The notes under the pieces are model-generated. The model was not told where the DNA came from and ran no database searches. It saw only the letters and a list, made by a program, of their open reading frames with translations. Position numbers and translations under genes: made by a program. DNA of 32,616 nucleotides from DATAXV01 sp036272915 (GTDB lineage Bacteria > Chloroflexota > Dormibacteria > Dormibacterales > Dormibacteraceae): the NCBI GenBank assembly GCA_036272915.1, contig DATAXV010000001.1, positions 1 through 32,616 on the forward strand, in the 5' to 3' direction. Below, piece after piece: positions 21,278 through 29,102 of the stretch (position 1 is its first letter; each line of letters starts with the position of its first letter).

Positions 21278-22240
21278 ATGCGAGTTGCGTTCGTGGGCAA
21301 GGGCGGAAGCGGCAAGACGACCGTCGCCGCTCTCTTCGCGCGACGTCTGGCCGGCGCGGAAGCGCCGGTGCTGGCCATCGACGCGGACATCAACCAGAAC
21401 CTGGGCGAGGCCCTCGGCCTGAGCCGGGAGGAGGCCGGGGCGCTGCCGGCGATGGGCGCCGAGCTGCCCTTCCTCAAGGAATGGCTGCGGGGATCCAACC
21501 CGCGGATCCGCTCGGCGTCGGTGATGACCAAGACCACCCCTCCCGGCCGGGGATCGCGCCTGCTCCACCTCTCCCGGCCGGACCCCGCGTTCGACCGCCT
21601 CGAGCGGCGGGTGGCCGGGGTACGGCTGATGGTGGCCGGACCGATGGAGGAGGAGGACCTCGGCGTCGCCTGCTACCACTCCAAGACCGGGGCGGTGGAA
21701 CTGCTGCTCAACCACCTGATCGATGGGGCGGGGGAGTACGTCGTGGTCGACATGACGGCCGGGGCCGACGCCTTCGCGTCGGGCCTCTTCTCGCGCTTCG
21801 ACCTGACCGTCGTCGTGGTCGAGCCGACGGTCAGGTCGGTCTCCGTTCACCGCCAGTACGTCGCCGGAGCCGAGGGCTTCGGCGTTCCCGTCGTCGCCCT
21901 CGGCAACAAGGTCGACGGTGAGGAGGATCGCTCCTTCCTGGAGAGGGAGCTGGGCGGCGCGCTGCTGGCGAGCCTCGACCGCTCCGCCTATGTGCGCTCG
22001 ATGGAGCGAGGGAGAGTGGGGCCGATCGAGGAGCTGGAGGGAGGCTGCGCGGCCGCCCTCGACGCCGTCCGGCGGCGGCTCGACCGGCAGCGGCGCGACT
22101 GGCGCCGCTCCCACGAGCTCGCCGTCGAGTTCCACCGCCGCAACGCCACCGCCTGGGCCAACGCGACGATCGGCGAGGACGTCGCCGCCCAGATCGACCC
22201 CGATTTCGTGCTCGATCCTCGCCAGCTGACGGTTTCCTGA
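21278..22240 (+). CDS. CooC-like nickel/metal-insertion P-loop ATPase
   Basis: 320 residues from ATG 21278, leaderless by promoter geometry and lacking a Shine-Dalgarno. It belongs to the SIMIBI class: deviant Walker A GKGGSGKTT at 7-15, and IDADINQNLGEALGL, VVVDMTAGADAF (Walker B/switch) and VVALGNKVDGEED match the CooC/NifH/MinD group. CooC proteins load nickel into carbon monoxide dehydrogenase using ATP and bind metal through a CxC pair at the dimer interface. Here the corresponding loop reads VACYHSK, with C132 and H134: CxH, not CxC. No CO dehydrogenase gene is in the window. It stands 59 bases after the metal transporter and 15 bases before the SCO5389-like gene. Clients and metal are unknown. 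Confidence 0.82.
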   Translation: MRVAFVGKGGSGKTTVAALFARRLAGAEAPVLAIDADINQNLGEALGLSREEAGALPAMGAELPFLKEWLRGSNPRIRSASVMTKTTPPGRGSRLLHLSRPDPAFDRLERRVAGVRLMVAGPMEEEDLGVACYHSKTGAVELLLNHLIDGAGEYVVVDMTAGADAFASGLFSRFDLTVVVVEPTVRSVSVHRQYVAGAEGFGVPVVALGNKVDGEEDRSFLERELGGALLASLDRSAYVRSMERGRVGPIEELEGGCAAALDAVRRRLDRQRRDWRRSHELAVEFHRRNATAWANATIGEDVAAQIDPDFVLDPRQLTVS

Positions 22241-22255
22241 ACAAGGAGTGGCTGC

Positions 22256-22651
22256 ATGTCCCTGGATGTCTCCCCTGAGCTCATCGCCGATGCCGAACAT
22301 GGCGAGATCGACGACGATCGCTTCCTGGCCGCCGTGGAGCGGTCTCTGCCCTACGCCTGGAGCGTGATGAGCCGCGTCGCCGGCGAGCTCAAAATGTCGC
22401 TCTCCGCCGGGCGGGCCTTCGCCGACGATGCCACGCCGCCGACCGAGGAGGAGCGCGGGCAGCTGCTCAGGGCGCTGGCCAGCACCTCGATCCGGGCGGC
22501 CATGGAGCGCCGCTTCGGGGTGCGCTTCGCCTTTCAGAACTGCCATCGCGTCGCCGCTTTCCCGGCGAGCGGCATGGAGCGGGAGTACCGGGACTTCTGC
22601 TCCTCGCGGGCCCAGGTCCTGAACCAGACTCCGGAGCTCCGCCACTGCTGA
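22256..22651 (+). CDS. SCO5389-family small protein
   Basis: 131 residues from ATG 22256 with AAGGAG seven bases upstream. The start SLDVSPELIADAEHGEID, the LPYAWSVMSRV segment, RGQLLRALASTSIRAAMERR and FGVRFAFQNCHRVAAFP match the SCO5389-like family of actinobacteria as I recall it. No biochemical role is known to me. Residues C96-H97, C115 and H130-C131 are possible metal ligands, which is inference. The protein is soluble and mainly helical. It lies 15 bases after the CooC-like ATPase on the same transcript, which suggests a partnership, and a strong hairpin follows within 13 bases of its stop. Confidence 0.7.
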   Translation: MSLDVSPELIADAEHGEIDDDRFLAAVERSLPYAWSVMSRVAGELKMSLSAGRAFADDATPPTEEERGQLLRALASTSIRAAMERRFGVRFAFQNCHRVAAFPASGMEREYRDFCSSRAQVLNQTPELRHC

Positions 22652-22663
22652 GAGCCGCGGGCG

Positions 22664-22691
22664 GGTGCGGGACGCCGGGGCGTCCCGCACC
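22664..22691 (+). terminator. Strong terminator-type hairpin after the metal cluster
   Basis: GGTGCGGGACGC (12 bases from 22664) pairs perfectly with GCGTCCCGCACC ending at 22691, around a four-base loop. It begins 13 bases after the SCO5389-like stop. No U-run follows, as is common in very GC-rich genomes. Confidence 0.65.
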
Positions 22692-22794
22692 GTTCGCCGC
22701 CGCCTCCCGGTGCCGGATCGTGCTATGGAGTAGGGAGAGTTTCGTGCCGTGGCGAAAGCTGGGTGGGCCTCGCCGCCACCCTGGGGAGGCATCG

Positions 22795-24033
22795 ATGTCC
22801 GAATCGAGACCGGGCGGCTCCGGCCCCCGCAGCGAGCAGTTCCTGAGGGATCCCTATCCCGTCTACGCCAGGCTGCGCGCGGACGCCGCCGTGCACCGCT
22901 TCGGTGACCTCAACGGCATGCAGTCCTGGTTCGTCGCCGGCTACGGCGACGTCCGCGAGGCGCTGTCCGACAGGCGCCTGGCCAAGGATCCGCGACGGCC
23001 GGGGGCGCCCCGGCGCCGGCAGCTTTCCGGCCGCACCCACCCGCTCGCCCGGAACATGCTCTCCACCGATCCTCCCGACCACACCCGGCTGCGCCGCCTG
23101 GTCAGCCGGGCCTTCACCCCCCGCCGCATCGAGGAGCGTCTGCGGCCGCGGGTGCAGCAGATCACCGACCGGCTGCTCGACGCGATCGGAGCCGGCGGTG
23201 AGGTGGACCTGATCGACGGCCTCGCCTTCCCGCTGCCGGTGACCGTGATCTGCGAGCTGCTCGGCGTGCCCAGCGAGGATCGGGACCAGTTCCGAGCCTG
23301 GTCCGACACCATGATCACCCCCGATGTCAGCCCCGGTGCCGACGAGCGGCGGATGGCCGCCGGTGCGGCCATGCGCGGCTACCTCTCGGATCTGACCGCC
23401 GCACGTCGGCCCGGCGTCCGCGCCGACCTGCCCGAGGACGAGCAGCCCGACCTCATCAGCGTGCTGATCGCGGCCCGGGACGGGGCCGACGCGCTCAGCG
23501 AGGTGGAGCTGATCAGCACCCTGGTGCTGCTCCTCATCGCCGGCCACGAGACCACCGTCAACCTGATCTCGGTGGGCATGCTGGCGCTGCTCCAGCACCC
23601 CGACCAGCTGCGGCTGCTGAGGGAGCGGCCCGAGCTCGGCGCGGTGGCGGTGGAGGAGCTGCTCCGGTTCACCAGTCCGGTCCAGCGGGCGTCATTCCGC
23701 TACGCCAGCGAGGAGATCGAGATCGGCGGCGTCACCATCCCCTCCGGCGCGATGGTGAGCCTGGGCATCGCCTCCGGCAACCGCGACGGATCCCACTTTG
23801 CCGAGCCCGATCGCCTCGACATCACCCGCGCCGACAACCCTCATCTCGCCTTCGGTCACGGCATCCACTTCTGCCTGGGCGCGCCGCTGGCCCGGCAGGA
23901 GGGCCAGATCGCGTTCGCCTCCCTGCTCCGCCAGTTCTCCGGCATCGAGCTCGCCGTGCCCGCCGCCGAGCTGCGGTGGCGGCCGGGGCTCCTCCGCGGA
24001 CTGATCGAGCTCCCCCTGCGCCTGACCGTGTAG
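22795..24033 (+). CDS. Cytochrome P450, class I soluble bacterial type
   Basis: 412 residues from ATG 22795 with GGGGAGG five bases upstream. Hallmarks are the I-helix AGHETTV near 249-255, the K-helix ExxR in EELLR, and the heme loop FGHGIHFCLGAPLAR starting at F353, with C360 as the axial heme ligand. The overall layout (RDPYPVYARLRADAAVHRF start, STDPPDHTRLRRLVSRAFTPRR) matches CYP107-like and related actinobacterial P450s. It should hydroxylate a small molecule using electrons from a ferredoxin and ferredoxin reductase, neither of which is encoded here. It is a single-gene unit after the hairpin. The substrate is unknown. Confidence 0.9.
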   Translation: MSESRPGGSGPRSEQFLRDPYPVYARLRADAAVHRFGDLNGMQSWFVAGYGDVREALSDRRLAKDPRRPGAPRRRQLSGRTHPLARNMLSTDPPDHTRLRRLVSRAFTPRRIEERLRPRVQQITDRLLDAIGAGGEVDLIDGLAFPLPVTVICELLGVPSEDRDQFRAWSDTMITPDVSPGADERRMAAGAAMRGYLSDLTAARRPGVRADLPEDEQPDLISVLIAARDGADALSEVELISTLVLLLIAGHETTVNLISVGMLALLQHPDQLRLLRERPELGAVAVEELLRFTSPVQRASFRYASEEIEIGGVTIPSGAMVSLGIASGNRDGSHFAEPDRLDITRADNPHLAFGHGIHFCLGAPLARQEGQIAFASLLRQFSGIELAVPAAELRWRPGLLRGLIELPLRLTV

Positions 24034-24050
24034 CCGAACCGGGGGACCGG

Positions 24051-24391
24051 TCAGGCAGCCCCCGAGGCGCGGATCTCCTCCAAGGACCGGCCGCCCGCAG
24101 CTCCGCGGCACCTGGCGAGGCCAGTCATCCTGCCCCTGGCGTCCCTGGGCGCGGTCTCGACGATCGGCGTGCACCTCGTCGCCGACGGTGAGCTCGAGCG
24201 CCCGAACAGGTCGCGGACCCGCCCTCCGATCAGGGCGCCCACCCCGGCCGAGATGGCGTTGGAGCTGAAGGCGCCGAGACCTGACGCCCGGAGACCATCG
24301 ATCCGGCGTCGACGTAATTGGCGATCGCCGCCAGGAGGGTTTCCCGCGAGTAGCGGCGGGACTCCTCGACCTCCTTCCCTGGTTTCTGCAT
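24051..24391 (-). pseudogene. Decayed MFS transporter gene
   Basis: ATG 24391 on the minus strand still has GGAGG six bases upstream. The first frame encodes about 35 residues ending TLLAAIANYVDAGSMVSG, the first helix of a sugar-type MFS protein. A frameshift, with loss of roughly 20 residues, leads into LGAFSSNAISAGVGALIGGR and VRDLFGR, the second helix and loop 2-3 motif. The remaining frame jumps to a C-terminal GRSLEEI motif and stops at 24051. The bulk of the protein (about ten helices) is deleted. It is a fossil of a formerly intact transporter gene, unrelated in detail to the intact MFS gene of the phn locus. Confidence 0.65.
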
Positions 24392-24507
24392 TACTGGCCT
24401 CCGATCGCTTGCGATTGCTTTCGGGCCGTACGGCGTCCGGCGGATCGCCAGTGCAGGGCCAACGGGGGCCGTCGAACGCGTCGCTCGCCATTCGCCCGAA
24501 AGGCGCA
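24392..24507. other. Divergent promoter region
   Basis: A short region between the MFS fossil start and the ASCH-like gene. It carries the old ribosome site of the fossil and the upstream part of the ASCH-like promoter. No additional gene is seen. Confidence 0.4.
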
Positions 24508-24513
24508 TACGAT
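24508..24513 (+). promoter_or_regulatory. -10 element of the leaderless ASCH-like gene
   Basis: TACGAT occupies -12 to -7 relative to GTG 24520, fitting the TANNNT consensus and a transcription start on the first base of the codon. No Shine-Dalgarno is present. Confidence 0.45.
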
Positions 24514-24519
24514 GCCACC

Positions 24520-25101
24520 GTGCTGTTCGAACGGCGCCTTCGGGAGGGGATCCATCGTGGCGACGTGACCGTCGCCTTTCGCCGCTGGCGGCGCCGCCAG
24601 GTGGTGCCGGGCAACCGCTACCGGACCGGCGCGGAGCTGATCGAGGTCACCGCCCTCAGCGAGGTCGAGCCGGAGGTGTTGACGCAACCAGACGCACGGC
24701 GGGCCGGCTACGCCTCGCTCCCCGAGCTGCTGGCCGAGCTCAAGGGCAGCCCCGAGGTCACGCTCTACCGGGTCGACTTCCGCCGTATCGACGGGCCCGA
24801 CCCCAAGGACGTGCTCGCCTCCGAGGGCACGCTCAAGGGAGAGGACCTGGAGGGCGTCGGCTCCCGGCTGGCGCGCCTCGACGAGCGTGCTCCGGCGCCC
24901 TGGACGAGGGCCGCGCTCGAGCTGATCGGTCGCCGCGAGGGCGTTCGCGCCGCCGAGCTCGCGGCCGAGATGGGCAGCGAGCAGCTCGACTTCAAGCGCG
25001 ACGTGCGCCGGCTGAAGGCGATGGGCCTGACCATCTCGCTGCAGGTCGGTTACCGCCTCTCGCCGAGGGGAAGGGCCTACCTGGCCGTGGGCGGCGACTA
25101 G
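24520..25101 (+). CDS. ASCH/PUA-like domain protein with C-terminal winged helix
   Basis: 193 residues from GTG 24520; leaderless geometry decides the start. The N-terminal half (LFERRLREGIHRGDVTVAFRR, RQVVPGNRYRTGAELIEVTAL) matches the ASCH fold of the PUA superfamily, an RNA- or nucleotide-binding beta barrel. The stretch LPELLAELKG then YRVDFRRIDGPDP completes it. Residues about 128-190 look like a winged helix (VRAAELAAEMGSEQLDFKRDV, RRLKAMGLTISLQVGYRL). Proteins of this shape are found in actinobacteria without an assigned function. It converges on the next gene with a two-base gap, so a shared terminator region must lie within coding sequence. Confidence 0.6.
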   Translation: MLFERRLREGIHRGDVTVAFRRWRRRQVVPGNRYRTGAELIEVTALSEVEPEVLTQPDARRAGYASLPELLAELKGSPEVTLYRVDFRRIDGPDPKDVLASEGTLKGEDLEGVGSRLARLDERAPAPWTRAALELIGRREGVRAAELAAEMGSEQLDFKRDVRRLKAMGLTISLQVGYRLSPRGRAYLAVGGD

Positions 25102-25103
25102 CC

Positions 25104-25418
25104 TCAGAGTTCGCGAAGCCCCAGCCGCTGCTCGGACTCGGCGCGCTCGGCGGCCAGCCCCTCGGGCGTGCCCAGCGGCGTTCCGTACTCCTTCCAGGCC
25201 CGTGGGGTGGACAGCTCCAGGAGAAGGGGCTGGAGGCGGTCGGCCGGGACCTCGGCGAGGTAGTTGTTGGACCGGGGATTTCCATGCTGATCGGTCGGGT
25301 GCGCGTACCCGTCGTCGGCCCTGACCAGCCGCCCGCCGATCTCCCGCAGCCTCGCGTCGAGGTTCTCAGGTACGAAGGTCCGGAACACATACCGGACAGG
25401 TGTGGTTTCGGAGGACAC
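25104..25418 (-). CDS. Hypothetical protein (104 aa)
   Basis: Read on the minus strand from GTG 25418. TAGCAT occupies exactly -12 to -7, so the message is probably leaderless, and there is no Shine-Dalgarno. The sequence contains VRYVFRTFVPENLDARLREI and SNNYLAEVPADRLQPLLLEL, mixed alpha/beta with no signal peptide or membrane helix. I do not recognise a family. Third positions are strongly G/C-rich, so it is very likely translated. It converges on the ASCH-like gene (gap of two bases) and is divergent from the peptide/nickel-type ABC operon. Confidence 0.6.
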   Translation of the reverse strand: MSSETTPVRYVFRTFVPENLDARLREIGGRLVRADDGYAHPTDQHGNPRSNNYLAEVPADRLQPLLLELSTPRAWKEYGTPLGTPEGLAAERAESEQRLGLREL

Positions 25419-25477
25419 GGTCCGATGCTACGGCGGTCGCGGGGCAGCGGGCGGAGCCGACAAGGAGAGGAAGTTTG

Positions 25478-25508
25478 GACCCCACAAACGTTCGGGGTCG
25501 GATACCAT
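25478..25508 (+). promoter_or_regulatory. Promoter and inverted repeat of the peptide ABC operon
   Basis: GACCCC (25478-25483) and GGGGTC (25494-25499) form an inverted repeat with a ten-base spacer, followed by TACCAT (25503-25508), a TANNNT -10. The predicted start is at about 25515. The repeat is placed where a repressor could block polymerase. Confidence 0.4.
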
Positions 25509-25514
25509 CGAGCC

Positions 25515-25574
25515 TTGGTTTTCGACTTCACGCGGCTGAGGGTCTCCCAAGCGAGAGGTCATCTCGGAGGGTAA
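25515..25574 (+). other. Possible leaderless upstream peptide (19 aa)
   Basis: TTG 25515 lies exactly six bases after a TANNNT -10, and reads 19 codons to TAA 25572-25574, ending inside the Shine-Dalgarno region (GGAGGG) of the binding-protein gene whose ATG is six bases further on. The peptide ends VSQARGHLGG. It could couple translation; equally it may be an untranslated leader. Confidence 0.25.
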
Positions 25575-25580
25575 CTACTT

Positions 25581-27263
25581 ATGGACGACGAGCAGAGCCG
25601 AATCGACGCGCTGCGGCGGAAGCAATCGGAGATCGGCAACCACGTAATCGACGAGTACTTCTCCGGGCACATCAGCCGCCGCAACTTCCTGCGCGCCGGA
25701 TCGGTGGCCGGGATCAGCATCCCGGTGCTGTCGTTCCTCGCCGCCTGCGGTCCGGCCCCGGCCCCCTCGACACCCTCGGGTTCGAGCTCGGTCAAGATCA
25801 AGCGCGGCGGCCACGCGGCGGTCGGCTGCCTGCCACCGGCCACGGCACTCGATCCCCTCAAGGTCGACGACGAGGGCGGCCTGCTCCTGCTCAGCCAGGT
25901 CGGTGAGTTCCTCTCCTGGTCCGGCTCCAGCCTGGTCCTGCAGCCAAGGGTGGCGCAGAGCTGGTCCTCGAGCTCGGACGCCAAGACGTGGACCTTCAAG
26001 ATCCGTAAGGGGATCACGTTCCACGACGGGACGCCGCTCACGGCAAAGGACGTCGCCGCCACCATCAACCTGCACGCGGACCCGGCCAACGGCTCCAACG
26101 CCCTCTCCGTCTTCAAGGGTGTCCTCGCCGCCGGCGCCGCCACCGCCGTCGACGACGTCACCCTCCGCGTCGAGCTGGAGGCGGCGAGCGGCAACTTCCC
26201 CTACCTGCTCAGCTCCGACAACTACAACCTGATCATCCTGCCGGCGAACTACGGCGGCGACTTCAGCAAGACCTTCAACAGCTGTGGACCCTTCAGGGTG
26301 ACCAGCTACCAGACCGGCCAGCGGATGTCGGTGCAGCGCAACGCCACCTACTGGGACAAGAACTTCATCCCTCCCCTGGACACGGTCGACTACGACTTCT
26401 ACACGGACGATCAGTCCCGGATCCTCGCCCTCCAGGGCAAGACGGTCCAGATCGTCAGCCACTTCGCCGCGTCCGACGGCCAGGCCCTGTTCAAGGACCC
26501 CAACGTCAAGATCATCGACTCGCGGTCGGCCAACCACCGCCAAGTCCACATGCGCAACGACATGGAGCCCTTCACCGACAAGCGGGTGCGCCAGGCCATG
26601 GCCTTGGCGCTGAACCGCCCGGACCTGGTTCAGGGCCTGCTCAACGGGAAGGCCCAGGTCGCCAACGACTCGCCCTTCTTCAAGGTCTACCCCTCGACCA
26701 ACACCTCCGTTGCCCAGCGTGAGCAGAACCTGACCAAGGCCAAGCAGCTGCTTCAGGCGGCGGGCAAGGGCAGCGGATTTACGGTGCAGCTGTCGACCTG
26801 GCGAGGCTTCGAGATCCCCGACTACGCCCAGCTGATCCAGAGCTCGGCCAAGAAGATCGGGGTCACCATCAACCTCAACATCGTCGATGAGGCGACCTAT
26901 TACGGCAACGCCGTCTTCGGGCAGTCGATCTGGCTCGACTCGCTGATGGGTATCACCGACTACGGGCACCGGGCCGTGCCCAACGTCTTCCTCGGTGCGC
27001 CGCTGGTGAGCGATGGCCCCTGGAACGCCGCCCATTTCAAGAACTCGACCTACGACGGCCTGGTCGCTCAGTACGTGGCCACCGCCGACCTCTCCACCCA
27101 GCGGAGGATCGCCGGCCAGATCGAGACGCTCCTGCTCGACGAGACGCCGATCATCTTCGCCTACAACTACGACGCGACCGGTGCGACGCTGCCCAACATC
27201 GGCAACGTGAGGATGACCGGCGACTTCCAGCTCGACCTGCGCAGCGCCGGCTTCACCTCCTGA
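25581..27263 (+). CDS. ABC transporter substrate-binding lipoprotein, family 5 (peptide/nickel type)
   Basis: 560 residues from ATG 25581, nine bases after GGAGGG. Residues 33-41 are a twin-arginine motif (SRRNFLRAG), followed by a hydrophobic stretch and the lipobox LAAC near 56, so the protein is probably exported by Tat and lipid-anchored. The body is an SBP_bac_5 domain: SWSSSSDAKTWTFKIRKGIT, FHDGTPLTAKDVAATI, the FTDKRVRQAMALALNR segment and the C-terminal DETPIIFAYNYDATG. These proteins bind oligopeptides, dipeptides, nickel chelates or glycosides; the ligand here is not evident. It is the first gene of a complete four-gene importer. Confidence 0.9.
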   Translation: MDDEQSRIDALRRKQSEIGNHVIDEYFSGHISRRNFLRAGSVAGISIPVLSFLAACGPAPAPSTPSGSSSVKIKRGGHAAVGCLPPATALDPLKVDDEGGLLLLSQVGEFLSWSGSSLVLQPRVAQSWSSSSDAKTWTFKIRKGITFHDGTPLTAKDVAATINLHADPANGSNALSVFKGVLAAGAATAVDDVTLRVELEAASGNFPYLLSSDNYNLIILPANYGGDFSKTFNSCGPFRVTSYQTGQRMSVQRNATYWDKNFIPPLDTVDYDFYTDDQSRILALQGKTVQIVSHFAASDGQALFKDPNVKIIDSRSANHRQVHMRNDMEPFTDKRVRQAMALALNRPDLVQGLLNGKAQVANDSPFFKVYPSTNTSVAQREQNLTKAKQLLQAAGKGSGFTVQLSTWRGFEIPDYAQLIQSSAKKIGVTINLNIVDEATYYGNAVFGQSIWLDSLMGITDYGHRAVPNVFLGAPLVSDGPWNAAHFKNSTYDGLVAQYVATADLSTQRRIAGQIETLLLDETPIIFAYNYDATGATLPNIGNVRMTGDFQLDLRSAGFTS

Positions 27264-27270
27264 GGCCAGG

Positions 27271-28224
27271 GTGGCGAGATTTCTGATCCGGCGGATCGCG
27301 TTCGCCGTGATCACGCTGTGGCTACTGTCGGTGCTGGTGTTCCTGGGCGCGCACGTGCTTCCGGGTGACGTCGGCCGGCGCATCCTCGGCGCCTTCGCCA
27401 GCCCCCGCGCCGTCGCCAACCTCGACCGCCAGCTCGGTGTCGACAAGCCGCTCCCGGTCCAGTACCTGAACTGGCTCTCGGGAGCGGTCCGCTTCAACTT
27501 CGGCAGCTCGCTGGCCTACCGCCAGCCGGTCTCGAGCCTGCTCGGTCCGGCGCTGCTCAACTCGCTCAAGCTGGCCGCGGTCGCCTTCGTCATCGTCGTC
27601 CCCCTCGGCGTCGTCGGCGGCGTCATCGCCGCCCTCAACCGGGGGCGGCCGCTGGACCGCATCATCACCGTCAGCGGTCTCTCGGGGACGGTGGTGCCCG
27701 AGTTCGTCTCCGGGATCGTCCTGATCCTCCTCCTCGGGATCGTGATCAGGCTATTCCCAGTCACCGCCACGGCGCCGCCTGGGAGCGGCGCTCTGACCCA
27801 GCTCTACTATTTGATCCTGCCGGCGCTGCCGCTGGTGCTCGTACTCTTCGGCTACATCGCGAGGATCGCCAGGGCGGGGATGATCGACGCCCTCGACGCC
27901 GACTACACCCGGACCGCCTACCTCAAGGGCCTCTCCCGGAGAACGGTGATCTGGCGACACGTCCTACGCAACGCGCTCCTACCCACGATCGCGGTCATCG
28001 CCACGCAGACCGGGTACCTGATCGGCGGGCTGGTCGTGATCGAGACGATTTTCAACTACCACGGGATCGGCCAGCTTCTCTTCACCGCCGCTCAGCAGAA
28101 GGACTTCCCGCTGATCCAGGCGACGGTGATGGTGATCGGAGTCGTCTACCTGGTGGCGACACTGCTGGCCGACATCACCTATTCGCTGCTCAATCCCCGG
28201 ATCCGCCTGGGAGGGGCCAGATGA
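27271..28224 (+). CDS. ABC transporter permease, DppB/OppB type
   Basis: 317 residues from GTG 27271, seven bases after the binding-protein stop. It has six hydrophobic helices. RFLIRRIAFAVITLWLLSVL is the usual first helix, LGVDKPLPVQYLNWLSGAV is the typical periplasmic stretch, and the cytoplasmic EAA loop is ARAGMIDALDADYTRTAYLK followed by GLSRRTVIWRHVLRNALLP. DppB-type permeases pair with DppC-type ones to form the channel. It overlaps the next gene by four bases. Confidence 0.9.
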   Translation: MARFLIRRIAFAVITLWLLSVLVFLGAHVLPGDVGRRILGAFASPRAVANLDRQLGVDKPLPVQYLNWLSGAVRFNFGSSLAYRQPVSSLLGPALLNSLKLAAVAFVIVVPLGVVGGVIAALNRGRPLDRIITVSGLSGTVVPEFVSGIVLILLLGIVIRLFPVTATAPPGSGALTQLYYLILPALPLVLVLFGYIARIARAGMIDALDADYTRTAYLKGLSRRTVIWRHVLRNALLPTIAVIATQTGYLIGGLVVIETIFNYHGIGQLLFTAAQQKDFPLIQATVMVIGVVYLVATLLADITYSLLNPRIRLGGAR

Positions 28225-29102
28225 GCACCGCCAGCGTCCCCGTCGCACGCCCCCGCCGGGTGGACGCGAGGCGCAGCGCCCTGGCCGAGCGCCTGACCCT
28301 GCTGCTGCACTCGCCGACCTTCCTGATCGGCGCCGTGATCGTTCTCTTCTGGATCGTTTGCGCCATCGGCAACACGCACCTCACGCCCTACGACCCCCTC
28401 GCCACCAACCCACTGGGCAAGCTGCGGGGGCCCAGCCCTCAGCACCTGCTGGGCACCGACTCGCTGGGTCGTGACGAGCTCTCACGGGTTATCGCCGGGG
28501 CCAGGGGCATCCTCGTTGTGGCGCCGCTGGCGACGGTCCTGGGGACCGCCGTCGGCACTGCGCTGGGGCTGGTCACGGGCTACTTCGGCGGCCTCGTCGA
28601 CGAGAGTCTGATGCGGCTGGTCGACGCCTTCCTGGCGGTGCCGGTGGTGGTGGTCGGCCTGGTCGCCCTGGTCGCCCTCGGCCCGTCGACCATCACCGTG
28701 ATCCTGGTCATCGGCGTCGTCTTCGCGCCGATCATCGCCCGGACGGTCAGGGCTGCAGTCCTCTCCGAGCGCGACAAGGAGTACATCCAGGCCGCCCGGC
28801 TCCGGCGGGAGCGAACGCCCTACATCCTCTTCGTCGAATTGCTGCCCAACGTGATGGGGCCGATCCTGGTCGAGTTCACGGTCCGGCTCGGCTACGCCAT
28901 CTTCACCATCGCCACCCTGTCCTTCCTCGGCTTCGGCATCCAGCCGCCGGCGCCGGACTGGGGGCTGAGCATCTACGAGAACTACGTCTACATCACGGGC
29001 GGCTACTGGTGGCCCGTGCTCTTCCCGGCCATCGCCATCGCCAGTCTGGTGGTCGGGGTCAACCTGGTCTCCGACGCGATCTCCCAGGTGCTCGACCGAT
29101 GA
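28221..29102 (+). CDS. ABC transporter permease, DppC/OppC type
   Basis: 293 residues from ATG 28221, overlapping the previous stop (ATGA). An N-terminal tail precedes the first helix (FLIGAVIVLFWIVCAIGNTH). The HLLGTDSLGRDELSRVIAGAR motif is diagnostic of the DppC subunit, and the EAA loop SERDKEYIQAARLRRERTPY couples to the ATPase. FGIQPPAPDWGLSIYENYVY is the conserved region near the last helices. Together with the upstream permease it forms the transmembrane pathway. It overlaps the ATPase gene by four bases. Confidence 0.9.
   Translation: MSTASVPVARPRRVDARRSALAERLTLLLHSPTFLIGAVIVLFWIVCAIGNTHLTPYDPLATNPLGKLRGPSPQHLLGTDSLGRDELSRVIAGARGILVVAPLATVLGTAVGTALGLVTGYFGGLVDESLMRLVDAFLAVPVVVVGLVALVALGPSTITVILVIGVVFAPIIARTVRAAVLSERDKEYIQAARLRRERTPYILFVELLPNVMGPILVEFTVRLGYAIFTIATLSFLGFGIQPPAPDWGLSIYENYVYITGGYWWPVLFPAIAIASLVVGVNLVSDAISQVLDR

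Noticed and set aside
25575..27497. 640-codon reverse frame opposite the substrate-binding protein
   Set aside because: Shadow of a gene with Tat signal, lipobox and family 5 motifs.
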